Assembly: GCA_025526915.1 (NCBI GenBank)
Contig: JAHLKH010000005.1
Coordinates: 62,001 to 126,000 of the forward strand
Direction: 5' to 3'
Length of the DNA stretch: 64,000 nt
From: Entophlyctis helioformis
Lineage: Eukaryota; Chytridiomycota; Chytridiomycetes; Chytridiales; Chytriomycetaceae
The translations under genes were made by a program, and so were the position numbers. The notes under the pieces are model-generated. The model did not search any database, had not been told where the DNA came from, and was given only the letters and a program-made list of their open reading frames with translations. Below, piece by piece: positions 45,293 to 57,847 of the stretch (positions are counted from its first letter, which is position 1; every line of letters begins with the position of its first letter).

Positions 45293-46875
45293 TCAGCGGG
45301 CGAGTCCATGGACACGAATACGGTCCTTGAAGTCATCCCAGTCCACATAGGCACCCTTGAGATGGCGCGCACCAGACGCGGCGTCAAACGCGTTACGGCC
45401 GTGCAGCACACGACGGTTGGCAAACACCACACAGTCGCCAGGCTGTAGCAGCGTCGTGTACACGAGGTCCTCCCGTGCCACCAGATCATCAAACGCCTTA
45501 AAGGCCGCATAGAACGCGTCGACTTGGTTGGGCTCCATCTCAAGCGGGCCCTGGAACGGCGGTGCATAAAACACCTGCAGCCCGTCGTTTGGAGAGTCGG
45601 GGATGATTGTCGGCCTGCGGAAGTGCATGTGGTGGCCGTCGTTGATGTAGTGGAACGTGACCGGCACTTGGGTGAGTGTCTGGTAGTGGTCTGGGTGGTA
45701 CATTTTGAGCATCTCGACTACGCGGAACGAGTCGAGGAAAATAGACTCGCCACCCGTCACCGAGTTTTGCAAGCTGTGGAGGAACTGGAGGCCTGGCGGT
45801 GCCTCAAAGTACCTATGGGATCGCATCATAGGTGCACCGCACTTGCACGGTCAGCAGGTGCATGGCACGTTCACGGGCCGCACTTCAAGGCAACGGCTAC
45901 TCACATCAGATCCATGTGCAGACCAAGATACAGGGACGTGTACGCAATGTTCTTGGCCTCTGGGATGCTCTTGACGTCCCAGCTGGTCCCATAAAACGTC
46001 TCGCGGATCGACCCAAACCGCTTGGCAACGTCTTCCACCTGCCTATGATTGTCGACTGGCACGCCTCGAATGAAGCATAGTCCGAAATCCCGCAGCTCCT
46101 TGAGGGCTGCCCGCAGGCCACTGCTTGAGCTTGTCGACACGAGGTCGCTGTACTGGACGTCGCGGCGTGCACCAGTGTAAGAGTCCCTGTCCCAGATGAC
46201 GGGCCGGATTGCTGGCCGCGGCTGGATCTTGGAGTAGTTGTAGCGCTGGAGCCATGCCTGGTCGTACTCGCTCGTGTGCTTGGCCGTGGAGGCTGGCGAG
46301 GTCGGCGTGCGGATGCTGGCTGCTGGCCATTCGATGCGCAGCTTGGGCGTGCTGCCGGCATTGCCATCCTCGCCCGGGTTGACGACTCTGATGCTTTCTG
46401 GCTGCAGATTGGCACGGACGTCGGCGGACGAATGCAGCTTCTGGCGGTTGCTGGGGTGCACGCACTCGGGGCATGGACAGTTGTCGCGCAGCCATGCATA
46501 GTGGAAGAGGCCGGCTGTTGGGGCTGCATCTTTGCTGCTGGCAGCAGCATCCTGCAGCGGGCTTTGGGCAGGCGCAGACTCGCTCCAGCGCAGCTCGACG
46601 GCCGACGGGCTCTGGCTGACAATCGCCATTGTGGACGGCGATTTCCACGTGCGGCGCGATGCCGGGAACGGACTGCAGCCGGCAGCTGCCGCCGATGTGT
46701 GCAGAGGCGCACAAGAGCGGCGTATGGCGCAAGAGGCACGGCTGCTGATTCTGTGCGGAGCGAGGGCGACGCTGGCCGTGCCAAGGCTGGCATGTCTTGC
46801 CGCTGCAGATGCTGCAGTGACGCCGAGGTGCAAAGCAGGACGCACGGGCAATCGGCGCGCTGCAAGCTGAAGCAT
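45293..46875 (-). CDS. Gamma-butyrobetaine / trimethyllysine dioxygenase (carnitine synthesis)
   Basis: Fe(II)/2-oxoglutarate oxygenase of the BBOX1/TMLHE family. Two exons: 45905-46875 and 45293-45812, joined AT|GTAC; 496 residues. The N-terminus (MLQLAARRLPVRPALH) looks like a mitochondrial presequence. The DUF971-type zinc-binding domain is seen as FHYAWLRDNCPCPECVHPSN. The catalytic core has IRGVPVDNHRQVEDVAKRFG, YLGLHMDLMYFEAPPGLQFL (the HxD iron ligands), YINDGHHMHFRRPTI and DCVVFANRRVLHGRNAF (distal His and the 2-oxoglutarate Arg). It cannot be assigned to BBOX1 or TMLHE by motif alone; both steps exist in fungi that make carnitine. Confidence 0.9.
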
Positions 46876-46970
46876 TGTTGGTCGAGAAGGAGTGGGGGGT
46901 AATTGATTTCGTTTGGTATGGATCCCCACACGCCCCTTCAAGCCACCATTCCTCAAGCACATTGGGATGG

Positions 46971-49900
46971 TCATTCTGCAAGCATGTCGGTAACTTGGGC
47001 TATAAGCGAGGCCTTGAGACGGCCATGGATCTGCATGTTTTGCGACTGCAAGAACTGCGTGAGCTGTGCAACGGTCATCTTGGACAGCTGCAGAGGCGTG
47101 GTGAGCTCAAGAAAGTCTGGGACGTGATCCACATCAGATCGTGTTTGCAGCCTCTGCAAAGCCCCCACCTGTCCGTTCTGAGCTTGCTGGCGCACATACT
47201 CAAGCGTTGGCACACCAGCCGCTGCGGGATTCGCGGCTGTCCTCGCGCGTTTCGCCGTTGGTGCCGAAGAGCCAGCATTGGCTTGCTCATCATCACCGCC
47301 ACCGCCATTGTCATCCACAGCCTATGATCGAGTGAATGTGAGACGGCATCACAGCATGCACTTGGAAGGCGATCAGCATACCCGTGCTCTCCTTCCTGCA
47401 GCCGGGGCTGCGGTTGCGACGGGTGATGCCACACCGTCATCACACATGGCTTGGAATTGAAGGAGCAACTCGCCGACTTGATTGTGGATTTCCTCATCGT
47501 TTGGCAGGGTGCGATCCACTGGCTCTTGGATCACATCACGGCCAAGAGCCAGTGCTTCAAGTGTGGCCTGGTGCTTCTCAATCACTGTCGGTGTGATCAA
47601 AGGTTAGAAGAGACGCGATCAAGCCGTTTCGCCTGCGTTGTTCACACCTGGGTTGGGTACATCATGGAGCTGGAATGGGTGGTCTGCGTCGAGCACTTGA
47701 CGCAAAATCTGGTTGAAGCTGTCCAGAAGGCCAGACGGAGCTACGAGAAAGGCATTGGCATGTTTAAGCACAGATACACGCTCACACAACAACATGAGTG
47801 CCATAACGGTTTCCCACCTGCGTCGCCCGTGAATGTGCTTGATCGGATGTCGTCGCCAAACGGCAGCACAATCATGTTAAAGCCATAGTGCTGGGCATAT
47901 CCAAATGGATCAATGCCAGCAGCCTGCGGCACAAGAGCCACCATGCGTGGCGCGGTGCCTTTGCGCGAGATGAGTCGGCATATAGCCATCTTCTTGCGGT
48001 CAAGCATCCGCTTGTGCAAGTGCGCAAACAGCGACGAGCTGCCTATGTATTGCTGAAGAGTGACGTAAGCAGTCGCGCAGCCATCCCAAAGTTAGCCCAA
48101 ATGAAGCGCCGGCTTGCATGGCAATGCGACAGGGCGGCATGGCGTACACTTTCGTCTGGAACCACAAACAGAGATGGCTTGAGGTTGTGTTTTGGCTTCA
48201 GGTCTGACACGTCCTGGAAGCCAAACAGCAGCATGCCTGGCGTTCCAAACGTCTTGATTGCTGCAACTTCGTCCTTGGTGAACACAGCCTAGCAGCAATA
48301 GTGGCGCAGTCAGACAAGATCAGTACAAACAGCCGATACTCGGCCAAGCACCAAACGCACCTTGGTTCCACCAAGCTCGTAGTAGTACTTGAGATCGGCA
48401 GGAAGGAGCATCTGGCCAGTTACCTGATTCGTAATGGCCACGTGTCAGTGACAAAGCAAAACACAATAGGCGGCGGGCAGTTGGGCCAGATCCCAAAAGA
48501 TCAAGGCATGCCACTCACCGAGCACACAAGCGACGTCTGAGACTCGACTTCGCGGTTGGTTCGACTGTCCAGCTTGACAGGCGTGGGCTTTTTGGCCTCC
48601 ATGAGCACGTAGTACGCCTTGATGCCAATTTCGAGATCGTTGCCAAAGCAAAAGGGGACTCGGAATGCTGTTCTCTTTCTAAACTCCTTGAGCTGCACTC
48701 TGCTGTGCAGCTCCTTGAAGTTTTCTTCGGCAGGGATGGCCTTGATGTCAGGGCCAGCGTCCAGGATCAGGTTTGCAACTTTGAAGTAGAAGCGGCCAAA
48801 GTCGAAGCGCTCGGTTCTTGACTTGTCAATGGCAAACACGTCCACTTCAACATGGACGTTTCTGAGATCCTATTGTGCAGCCGTTGGGCAAGAGTTGGTT
48901 CAAGGCATACTGCTGAGAAGGATGAACACAGACTGCGCGGTGCGTGCCTACCTGGAGTCTTGTGCGTGTCGCTACAAGCTGCATCTTGTCTTCAATCGCG
49001 GGATTGTCTCGCAGGCAAACGGGATTGTCGTTGTTCGTGATCAGAAAGAGGCGCTTGCGGGCCAGTCTCGGAGCGCTGCAAAGCAAGAGGCTGTCAGAAC
49101 TGAACGGCTTGGCGGATCCATCGAATGCCCACTGACCCCTTTGCAAACATGGTCGACGCGATCCAAAAGACTTCGTTGAAGGCGCACTGTTGGCGGGCAG
49201 AGCCGATTTCAGTGCCAAACGTGGACTCTTCAGAGGCGAAGCTCTCGATCTTGAGAATGCGGTGCACATCAGGCGTGTCCAGCTCAAAGAGCACATGAAC
49301 AGCCGCGGCGTCAATGCTGTTCTTCTTGTCTCGCTGCCATGAAGACGCATGGCGGGAGTGGCAGACGCATGGTGGTTAGACGCATTTGGCTTTGGGCCAG
49401 ATGGACAGACTGGAAACAGCACAACACTTACTGTGTTGTAGAGCAGGACGCCGACCGTGTCGGAATCGTTCTGCAGGATCTTGGAGCGCATAAAGCCGGC
49501 AATGGAGCTCATTGCAACACGGAAAGCCGACATGGAGCTGCCAAGAGGCGTCTTGTGCATGTCAGACGAGGCATCGACGACAAACAGGTCGCAGCCCTTG
49601 TCGACAACGCGCGGCTGGAATCGGACGTGCACACGGTGTTGTCCAGACGACCAAGCCCGCAAGTGGTCAGCAGCAGACCTCGCATACAACCAGGCCGTGC
49701 GTGGCGCGCATCAGCAGACCAGACCCATAAGGCATGGCCGGCACACGAGGCACCGTAGGCGGGGGCAGCTCACCCTGGACTGTCCGTCTGCGTCGTCGTC
49801 GTCATCGCCACCATAGTCGCCATCGTCCAAGTCAAAGAGCGTGCGAGTGGCTGCCAGCGAGGCCGTGTCCGAAGCGGCCTGGCCACCCGTGCCCGACGCA

Positions 49901-50031
49901 GGCGTGAAGCTGGACGGCCCCGACGGCCTCAGCAGCCGCGACACCTCGGACCCGCCGCTGCTGGCCAGGCTGGCGGTCTGCCGTGTCGTCTGTGACGAGC
50001 CTGTTCCGGCTGTGGCGGCAACCGACGACAT
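46971..50031 (-). CDS. XRCC6: Ku70 (XRCC6), non-homologous end-joining DNA end-binding subunit
   Basis: Minus strand from MSSVAATAGTGSSQTTRQTA. The N-terminal von Willebrand-like domain is visible: KGCDLFVVDASSDMHKTPLG, RSKILQNDSDTVGVLLYNT, then HVLFELDTPDVHRILKIE. The Ku core has ELHSRVQLKEFRKRTAFRVP and KPTPVKLDSRTNREVESQTS. Next come VAAIKTFGTPGMLLFGFQDV, the GIDPFGYAQHYGFNMIVLPF strand, and then FGDDIR. The C-terminal SAP domain is LQLSKMTVAQLTQFLQSQNM. A SAP domain at the C-terminus identifies Ku70 rather than Ku80. There is an acidic Asp/Gly stretch before the vWA-like domain. Head-to-head with TAF1. Confidence 0.94.
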
Positions 50032-50079
50032 GCCGCGAGTGTGCGATCTTCCCTGCAACCACGCAACCGAGCACCGGCC
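50032..50079. promoter_or_regulatory. 48-bp divergent gap between Ku70 and TAF1
   Basis: Only 48 bases separate the two opposing start codons, so promoter and 5' UTR sequence of each gene must overlap the other's transcription unit. Confidence 0.5.
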
Positions 50080-53000
50080 ATGGCGTCGACCTTTCTGTTT
50101 GGCAACGTCGACAAGGCCGGCCGTCTAGAGCAGGGCGGGCTGGACGAGGTGCGTCTCTGCCTCTGCCTGCCATGATGCCCTCGCCTGCACATGCCTCTCT
50201 CTGCGTCTCTCTCTGCGTGTGTGTGTGTCAGCGGGCCTGTTCAGCAGCTCGCGAGCCACAAGCTGACTGCTGCAACGACCACGACGACCACAACGACCAC
50301 AACGGCAACTGCGCTGCAGGACCTGCGCGAGACCATCAACTCGGCAGAGACGGCAGAGTACCTCGACCACATCCTGTCCACTCAGCTCGGCTTCGACTCC
50401 AAAGACACCTCGGCCCAGGATGCCACCTTCCAGATGCAGCACGCGGAAACTGCCGTTGACTACTACGACGCAAAGGAGCTTGCCGAAGACCTGGACCCGC
50501 CGCCGCCCGGCCAGCTGCCTGCTCCTATGCTGCAGTGGCAGCAGCAGCAGCCGTCGTTTGTGCCGGCCGCCTTTCCAGCGCCGTTCGCCTTCCAGCCGTT
50601 CAACCAGTTCCAGCCCGTCATGGCTTCGCAGCAGCAGCCGCAGCAGCAATCGACAGAAGATGACTATGACGAAGACGATGGCGACGACAATGCCGCTGCT
50701 GCTGCCGCCGCTGCGGCTGCTGCTACGCTCGCCAACGTTGGCGCCGATCATGCGTTGGACGCAGCCGGCGCATCTGGTGCATTCGGAACGATGGCCATGC
50801 CGCAGCCCAATGCCGGGCTGGATATGTTCCAGCAGCAGCTTCAGCTCCAGCAGCAGTTCCAGTTCATGATGCCAGGCTTCCCGGGTGCTGGCTCCCAGCA
50901 GGCCATCATGCCACAGATTCAGATCCAGCTTCCCGTGCCAGCTGCCCAGCCATCTCAGTCGCAGGTCCCGCAGCCAATGCCGCTCAAGGTGTTTGACAAG
51001 GAGCGCTTGGCCGAGCTCTTCCCAGGCTTAGATCGCGGTCGACTCCGTTTCTCGGAGCTGTTTGCTGCGCGTATCCTCAAGCGGCCGGTGCACCTGCGTG
51101 TGGATCTGCCAAAGAAACTGCGCAAGGACCAGTACTATGAAGTTGCACGCGACGACCGCGAGCAGTTCCGCAAAGCACTGCCCTCCCGATATCCCATCAC
51201 AGCAGAACCGGCGCCATCGTCGGAGCAAGACTCGCTTGCTGCTGCACGCTTGCTGCCTCAACAGCTGCCGACATCTACACACGAGATCCCTGAACCTACT
51301 TCTGCACTGGCAGAGCCGTTGCCATTACCATCGTCGCTGTCCACAGAGGCAGTCACAAGCACAAGCGGTCCATTGGCCATGGCGTCTGTCTCAATGCCGG
51401 ACATCCGCCATACGTTGCACGACTCGGATCTGGCGCCGATTGTTCTCGATGCATGGGAAGACAAGATTGTCTGGGACATGGACGCGAGTGAGCAGGTTGA
51501 GCAGTTGGAGCAGCCAGCAAAGAAGTCGTAAGTGAGCCGAGCACATGGCAATGGCTAGTGGAGCGGCTAACACGCGTGTGGATTCACCTCTTGGCAGGAG
51601 CAAAACACTGGCGCATTTCCGCAATACGTACCTGGACAAGGATGATTGGCTTGATGCTGTTGTCTTTGACGACGAGGCACGGCCCCAAATGGTCCCTTTC
51701 CATTTGGACGATCCCAAGCTTGTGTTGTCAGAACAGACACTGGCGGAAGCCACTCGGCGCAACGAGACCAAGGCCACAACGAAGCTGTCCTTTTACAAGA
51801 AGCGCGTAGGTTCCCAATGCGTCGACTCTGCTGCATGCATGCGGCTTTCTGCCGTGTGCTGTTGCTCATCGTGTGATGCTATGACGCAGCCGGACGGCAA
51901 GCCCATCGACCGGTTCAACATCTCCGAAGACTGGCTCTATGAGATCGGAAGACAGCGAATGGCAAGAGTGCGCCAGACGGTTGGCCAGACCAGTTTGCAG
52001 CACTCTCTGCCTGCTGTCAAGCTTCATCCACAATATGTAAGCTCGTCTGCTGCGCACATGCCCAAGCACTTGATGAAACCCAAACATGCTCACACGATGG
52101 ACCGACAACATAGGCCAAACCTCTGCTTTTGCTGAGAGAGCTGCGCTCCTTTCATCGCCCTGCGATCAAGATGCCCATCAGCCAAGACATTACGTTCTCG
52201 CGTGTCAAGGCCATCAAGAAGCGGCCAAAGGACATGGATCCATCGGATCTCATGAAAACACCCAAGGACATCAGTCTCAGAGACACATCCAAGTACATTC
52301 TCATGGAATACTCGGCAAGTGCTCTTGGGCGGCAGACTTTAGTTTTCTTTGTGTTTGGTGCTAACATGCCAAGCCGCTGGTTGCAGGAGGAGTATCCCCT
52401 GGTGATGCAGAACATTGGCATGGCCAGCATCATTTACAACTACTACAGGAAAAAGGACGAAAAGGACACGTTTATTCCAAAGGTTCGCATGCATGCATTC
52501 ATTTCCAGCAAGCCAGACGATCATCAGCTCACATGAACATCTTGCTGTGAATCGGTCGGCGTGCAGATGCAGAATGGCGGCGCATACATCCTCGAGTCCG
52601 TCGACGCATCTCCCTTTTTTGGGTTTGGCGATGTCCGGCCAGGCCAGTCGATGCAGGTGCTCTACAACAACCTGTTCCGCGCACCCATCTTCCTGCAGAC
52701 CATTCCCCAGACAGACTTTTTGTTCATTCGGTAAGCCCTGCTGTGACCAATGCCAAGATGCATGCTTGGGATGCACTGCCGCCAGCACTAATCATCAATG
52801 GACATGATCAAGGCACTCGTTCCAAGGCAAGGTCAAGTACTTTTTGCGCGACATTCCGACCATTTATGTGGTTGGCCAGATGTATCCCACCCAAGAGGTT
52901 CCGCGGCCACAAGCCCGCAAGATTACGCAGTCTCTCAAGGCACGCTTGCAGGTTGTGTCCTACCGCCTGATGTGGAAGGACCCATACAAGCGTCTGCGAT

Positions 53001-55652
53001 ACGACAAGCTCAAGAAGGCATTCCCCATGTTTTCGGATCTCCAGATTCGCCAAAAGCTCAAGGCAAGCGGATGATGGCCGGTGTGGCATTGCTGCTGTCG
53101 GATGCTTACCGGGCTGACACGCTCACTGGCCCATTCAACAGGAATTCGCGCAGTATCTGAAAAAGGGCGAGAACACGGGCTGGTGGAAGCTCAAGGCAGG
53201 CATCCAACTGCCCAGTGAAGAGGGCATCCGCAAGATCATCACGCCAGAACAGGTAAGACTGGATGACGCCCTCGTTGTGGCACTTTGTCTCGAAGTGGAT
53301 CCATGGATGCAAGGATGGCCTTGACACTGTGCATGCTTGTCATAGGTCTGTCTGTACCAGAGCACGCTTGTGGGCCAGCAGCGTCTTCGCGATGCAGGTT
53401 ACGGCAGCGAGTTTTTCAAGGACGTGACGAACGAGGAGGAAGAGTCGTCTGCAGACATTGAAGTCCAGCTCGCCCCGTGGGTGACGACCAAGAACTTTGT
53501 TGCGGCCGCACAAGGCAAGGGCATGGTCAAGCTGTTTGGTCCTGGCGATCCGACAGGCTGTGGCGAGGGCTTCAGTTTTATTCGCGCTTCCATGAAGGAG
53601 ATGTTCTTCAAGTCTGGATTATCGCAGGAGGTGCAGCGAGGTGAGGTTTAGCACGTGGCTCGTCAAGGCAGGCAGGCATGCTGACGAGGTGCTGTTTGTT
53701 GTCCCCGATGCCAGCCTTTATTGACATCAAGTCCAAGACAACGTACCACAAGTACTCCATCGTCGAGCAGCAGAAGGAGTACAAGGAGGAGATTGAGAAG
53801 ATCTGGACTGGCCAGCTGCGGTCTCTGAGTTCCACCAAGCCAATCGAGGAGAACGAGGCTGCCGATGCTGAACTTGAGAAGCTGCGTTCCAGGAAGCGGG
53901 TATGGCTTGCATGACTGCTCGCATGACTTGGGAACTGCTGGCGCTGTTGATCCAGCTGGATTGGGCATCGCGCTGACAATCGTTGCAGCAACTGGAGTTT
54001 GAGGAAGAAAAGGACCGTCGGACGCAGCTTGGATACAGCGGCGCTTCGTCTCCCACGCCCATGTCTCCGCCTGCCATGGGCAATGGTGGCGACGGAGAGT
54101 TTTCAGATGCGGAAGACGAGGCGACATCCAACCACGGCAGCACGTTGGCCAACAAGAACAAGCTGCTTGTCATTAACCGCCTGGTAAGACTACCGCCAGT
54201 ATGCTGCCGGTTCTTGGCAGCCATGGCCTCTTGATGCGCAGCGGGCTGACGTTGCTTGATCAGGTGCGCGACGAGAAGGGCGTGCCTACATGGAAGTCGG
54301 AAGTGATCACCGATGGACGCGTGGTCAATGCATACCTGCGACACCGCAAGCTGATTGAGCGGTACAATCCCGACGAGTGCGTGGTTTCTTACTTGTCTCG
54401 ATGGCACTTGCCTGGCTTTTGACTGACGCTGTTCATCCATCCAACGGCGGTTATCCACCACCAGTCTGGCAAACGTTGCAGAAAAGGACGTGCTGGCCAT
54501 CCGCCAGCGACGAACACGAGAGCACGTTGCGCGTTTGCAGATCAAGAACGGCAAGAAGCCCACATACGAGAACTTGCTGGATCCCGAAGAGGTCATGATG
54601 GCGTCTGTCCCCAAGCAGCGCAGCCGCGAGCGAGATGGAACGCCAGAGGCCGATGTCATGCGAACACTGCCGCCGATGGTTGTCAAGCTGTCGGCCAATG
54701 CAGGAAATCTGGCGCAGGGTGGTCCTGGACAGTCAGCGGCAACGGCAGCCCTCCAGTCGCGCAAGCGTCGCGGCACGGATCCGGCTGCGGATGCGAGTGG
54801 CGGTGCAGGCCAGGGCTCAAACCGACAGCGACGCAAGGGGGGCCGCGAGGCAGACTTGGCAGCCATTTTGGAGACGATTTTGGGGCAGCTCATGGACCAG
54901 CCCGAGGCGGCCAGTTTCTGCCGGCCTTACTTTCAAACGGCGCATCCGGACTATGCGGCAACCGGCAAGTATCCCATGACGCTTGACCAGATCCGCGACG
55001 AGGTGCGCGCGTTCAAGTACCAGAACAAGGACCAGTTCCTGGACGACATTCAGCTTCTTGTCAACAACTGCCAAGGATACTTTGGATCGCTGCATCCCCT
55101 GGTGGGCACAGCAGCCGTCATGTTTGCCAGGGCCAATGACTATGTCGGCGAGGTGGGGGCTGCACAGGCTTGCTGTATGCTGGTCAGAGTATGTGGCACG
55201 CTATGACGCTGACACGCCAACTGCTGCCATGCATGCTGCAGCATTACAATGAGTTTGCACACATTGCGAGCGACAGCATGGCGTCGGGCAACAGTCTCAT
55301 GGACAGCAGCATGGTCGACACATCTGCCTCGAACGACATGTACTCGATGCAGTACGGCATGCAGCCGCCGCCACAGGAGTCGTACCAGCCGTACCAGCAG
55401 CCAGGCATGATGCCCATGATGATGGGCAATTCCATGCCGATGCAAATGACCATGGAGCAGATGCAGCAGATGCAGCAGATGGCCATGAGCATGGGTATGC
55501 AGATGCCGATGCAGATGCAGATGCCCATGCAAATGGTCAACATGATGCCCATGGCCGGCATGATGCAGCAGCAGCAGCAGCCGTCGATGCAGTCCATGGG
55601 AAGCTACGGCAGTGGCGCGGCAGATCAGGATGACGACTATGACAATGTATAG
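50080..55652 (+). CDS. TAF1: TFIID subunit TAF1, with a C-terminal bromodomain
   Basis: Largest TFIID subunit. About fourteen exons. Exon 1 (50080-50148) reads [20 protein letters not shown]. The TBP-binding region is low-complexity ([15 protein letters not shown], Gln/Ala-rich). Then: [60 protein letters not shown] and [20 protein letters not shown]. The DUF3591 core has [20 protein letters not shown] and [20 protein letters not shown]. Later: [36 protein letters not shown] and [20 protein letters not shown]. One bromodomain follows ([38 protein letters not shown]), then a Met/Gln-rich tail. No TAF1 zinc knuckle was seen after the region containing [20 protein letters not shown]. Exact exon ends were checked only at several junctions. 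Confidence 0.95.
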
Positions 55653-55793
55653 TCCCGCTGGATTGCAAACCAATGAACATAGCCATTGCATGCTTTTGGA
55701 CAAGACTCTGTTTATGGCACCGATCGACGTTTACCGTGGCAGGCAGAGTGAGCGACGGGAGGGGGGAGGGGGCTGGCGGCGTCCTTGCCGCTG

Positions 55794-56818
55794 TCAGTGC
55801 ATCTCGGCTGTTGCCTTTGAAATGACGCGCAAGTTCTCTTCAAACAGCTCGTGGAACGCATTGGCGACGTAGTAGAACGGAGCCTCGACGTCCGTGTTGG
55901 TTGCCTGTGAGCGCGTCGCCATTGGAAACAGCAGTCAGACAAGGGAGGTAGGTGGATGGGTGGGAGTGCCCTCCTTGATCATGGCAAGGCGTGTGCGGGG
56001 GCTCCACTTACAGCCGAGCATTCAAAAAAGACGAGATTGTGTTGCTTGGCAAACTCTTCGCCCTGCTGGGTGGGCACGGCGCGACGGAAGGACTGGTCTG
56101 TCTTGGTAGCCACCAACACACCTACACGCGGCGGCGTTCTGTCAGACAAGGATGACACCACGCACGATGGGCAGAGAGGGACACGTCGCACCTCGGCATC
56201 CGTGGCGAAGATCCTTGATCTGTCTGATAAACTGGATCCACTTGGGCAGTGCCTTGAACGAGTCTGCGTTTGTGGTGTCGTACACGAGAATGAATGAGCT
56301 GGCTGACTTGCACTGTTGCCAACCACCGTCGGCCGACCAGTCGACCAGTCAGTCTTGATGCACACCGGCATGAGCATGAGAACGAGCATGAGCACGAATG
56401 GACAGCTGATGCGAGCCAACGCACGTATTTGGAGAGATACTCTTGGAACACATCGTGGCCGGCGAGGTCAAAGATGAACATTTCGATCGTGACGTTGGTG
56501 TCTGGGATGTTGACGGGCTTGACACAGACGTCTGCGTGGATGGTCTGTAGGCGGCATGACACCACGAGCAGCATGTAAGCCGTTGGAGTGAATGCATGGA
56601 ACGGGCAAGGCTGCACACCATGCCATATGTCTTGGGATACTGTGTGCCGTCGCTGTGGAAAGTCTGGACGAGCGCAGTCTTGCCGACCGTCGCGTTGCCT
56701 GTAGACCGATGCGCGCGTGAGCGACAGCCTGCTCGCCCCGACATGCACGGCATGCATGGCATGGCAGTCACGCACCAAAGATGAGACACTTGTTGCGGAG
56801 GACGAGCTTCGAGGTCAT
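55794..56818 (-). CDS. IFT27: Intraflagellar transport protein 27 (IFT27, Rab-like GTPase)
   Basis: Small Rab-like GTPase of the IFT-B complex. Multi-exon on the minus strand, MTSKLVLRNKCLIFG followed, after an intron within the P-loop, by NATVGKTALVQTFHSDG and TQYPKTYGM. Next: VNIPDTNVTIEMFIFDLAGH (the switch II Gly), SFILVYDTTNADSFKALPKW, GVLVATKTDQSFRRAVPTQQ (TKTD replaces the usual NKxD), and NLVFFECSA. It ends with a helix containing YYVANAFHELFEENLRV. The HSDGTQYPKTYGM segment is strongly IFT27-like, which distinguishes it from Rab28 and RabL2. No C-terminal prenylation Cys, as in IFT27. Confidence 0.93.
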
Positions 56819-56948
56819 GGCGCAAGGCTGTTGTTGTCAGTTGCTCGGCAAGGCGCGTCTCGCCCACAAACAAACACGACATGCCCCGTCGCGACAGTTG
56901 TTTCCGCGAAACCCACCAACCGCCGTCCATCCCTCGAACAACACTGGC

Positions 56949-57520
56949 ATGTCCGTTGCAGTGGCACCCGACGCACACACGGTCGGACCAGGCGGTCAGG
57001 CCGGCGGCAACATCACGCAAACCACCAGCTGCGAGGAGTGGCTCATGCTCCGTGTCGGCTCTGTGCCACGCAACTCGCTCGGCTGGTTCCGCTGCGGCGT
57101 GGGCTTCTACAACAAGAAAGAGTTTACAAAGGCCATCGAGTGCTTTGAAAAAAGCGTGCAGCTGGACCCTATGAACGTAAGCCACGTTCTGGAGCCATGT
57201 CGCTTGCTGTCTGTCCTGCAGAGTGCCGCCACCCCCCGCCTGCTGGTGTCTGGAACACGCTTTCGCTCGACGGTGGTCGCTAACCACACCAACAGTACAA
57301 TGCGTATCAGATCATGGCACGCGCGTGCATCGCCGTCAACCGTATGTCTCCATCTTTGGCTCTGCTGTGCTGTCGACGAGCGACATCCGTGGCTAACCCA
57401 CCTTGCGGATGGCCGGATGCAGGCAAGGACGATGCCATCAATGCACTGAAGCAGTCGGTCTCGCTCGACAACCCATCCGACTGGCAGCTGCTGGTCGAGC
57501 TCACCTCCAACAAGGAATAG
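56949..57520 (+). CDS. Small TPR protein of unknown function
   Basis: Three exons, 56949-57176, 57296-57341 and 57423-57520, totalling 124 codons (123 residues). After a 25-residue Gly/Thr-rich start comes EEWLMLRVGSVPRNSLGWFR, then a TPR (RCGVGFYNKKEFTKAIECFE, KSVQLDPMNYNAYQIMARAC) and a second half (DDAINALKQSVSLDNPSDWQ). I do not recognise the family. The position head-to-head with IFT27 (130 bases between ATGs) could hint at a flagellar role, but that is only an inference. AATAAA lies 52 bases past the stop. Confidence 0.75.
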
Positions 57521-57847
57521 CCCCTGCGCATCCACATCCGCATCCGTGACCGTGACCCACCACCAGACTGCAATAAACCGTCCAATGCAAGAGTGTATAC
57601 ATATTTATGGGTCAATAGGGGTTGTATCGCGCCGGCGCTGATTGCCCCGACGGATCCTGCCCGCCGTGCCCTTGCCGGCGGCGTATCAAAGTGGGATTGA
57701 ACTGGTGGCCCGATATTCATACAATTACCAAGAATTTTGGAATTAAATTCGACCCGATGCAAGCCCACATATCACGTGATTGAAGGTTCGAGTCAGCAAC
57801 GAGCATGCGACGACAGGCGGGCGAGGCACATCCAACAAGCATCTCAC
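57521..57847. other. Intergenic sequence holding the probable 3' end of the Fanzor element
   Basis: 327 bases between the TPR stop codon and the structured segment after the Fanzor gene. It contains an AT-rich patch at 57715-57750 with an imperfect palindrome (CCAAGAATTTTGG) and a TCACGTGA E-box near 57772. If the Fanzor model is right, the element boundary should lie close to 57847, but no terminal repeat or target-site duplication could be defined by eye. Confidence 0.4.
57572..57577 (+). terminator. Polyadenylation signal of the small TPR gene
   Basis: AATAAA 52 bases past the stop codon at 57520. Confidence 0.6.

Noticed and set aside
46971..50031. Ku80 as the identity of the Ku gene
   Set aside because: A C-terminal SAP domain and the RKRTAFRVP core segment belong to Ku70.
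55794..56818. Rab28 as the identity of the small GTPase
   Set aside because: The HSDGTQYPKTYGM segment, the TKTD motif and lack of a prenylation Cys fit IFT27 better.
57760..57800. tRNA-like T-loop word GGTTCGAGTC near the end of the Fanzor element
   Set aside because: No T-stem pairing and no A-box, D-arm or acceptor stem at the right distance; no tRNA gene.
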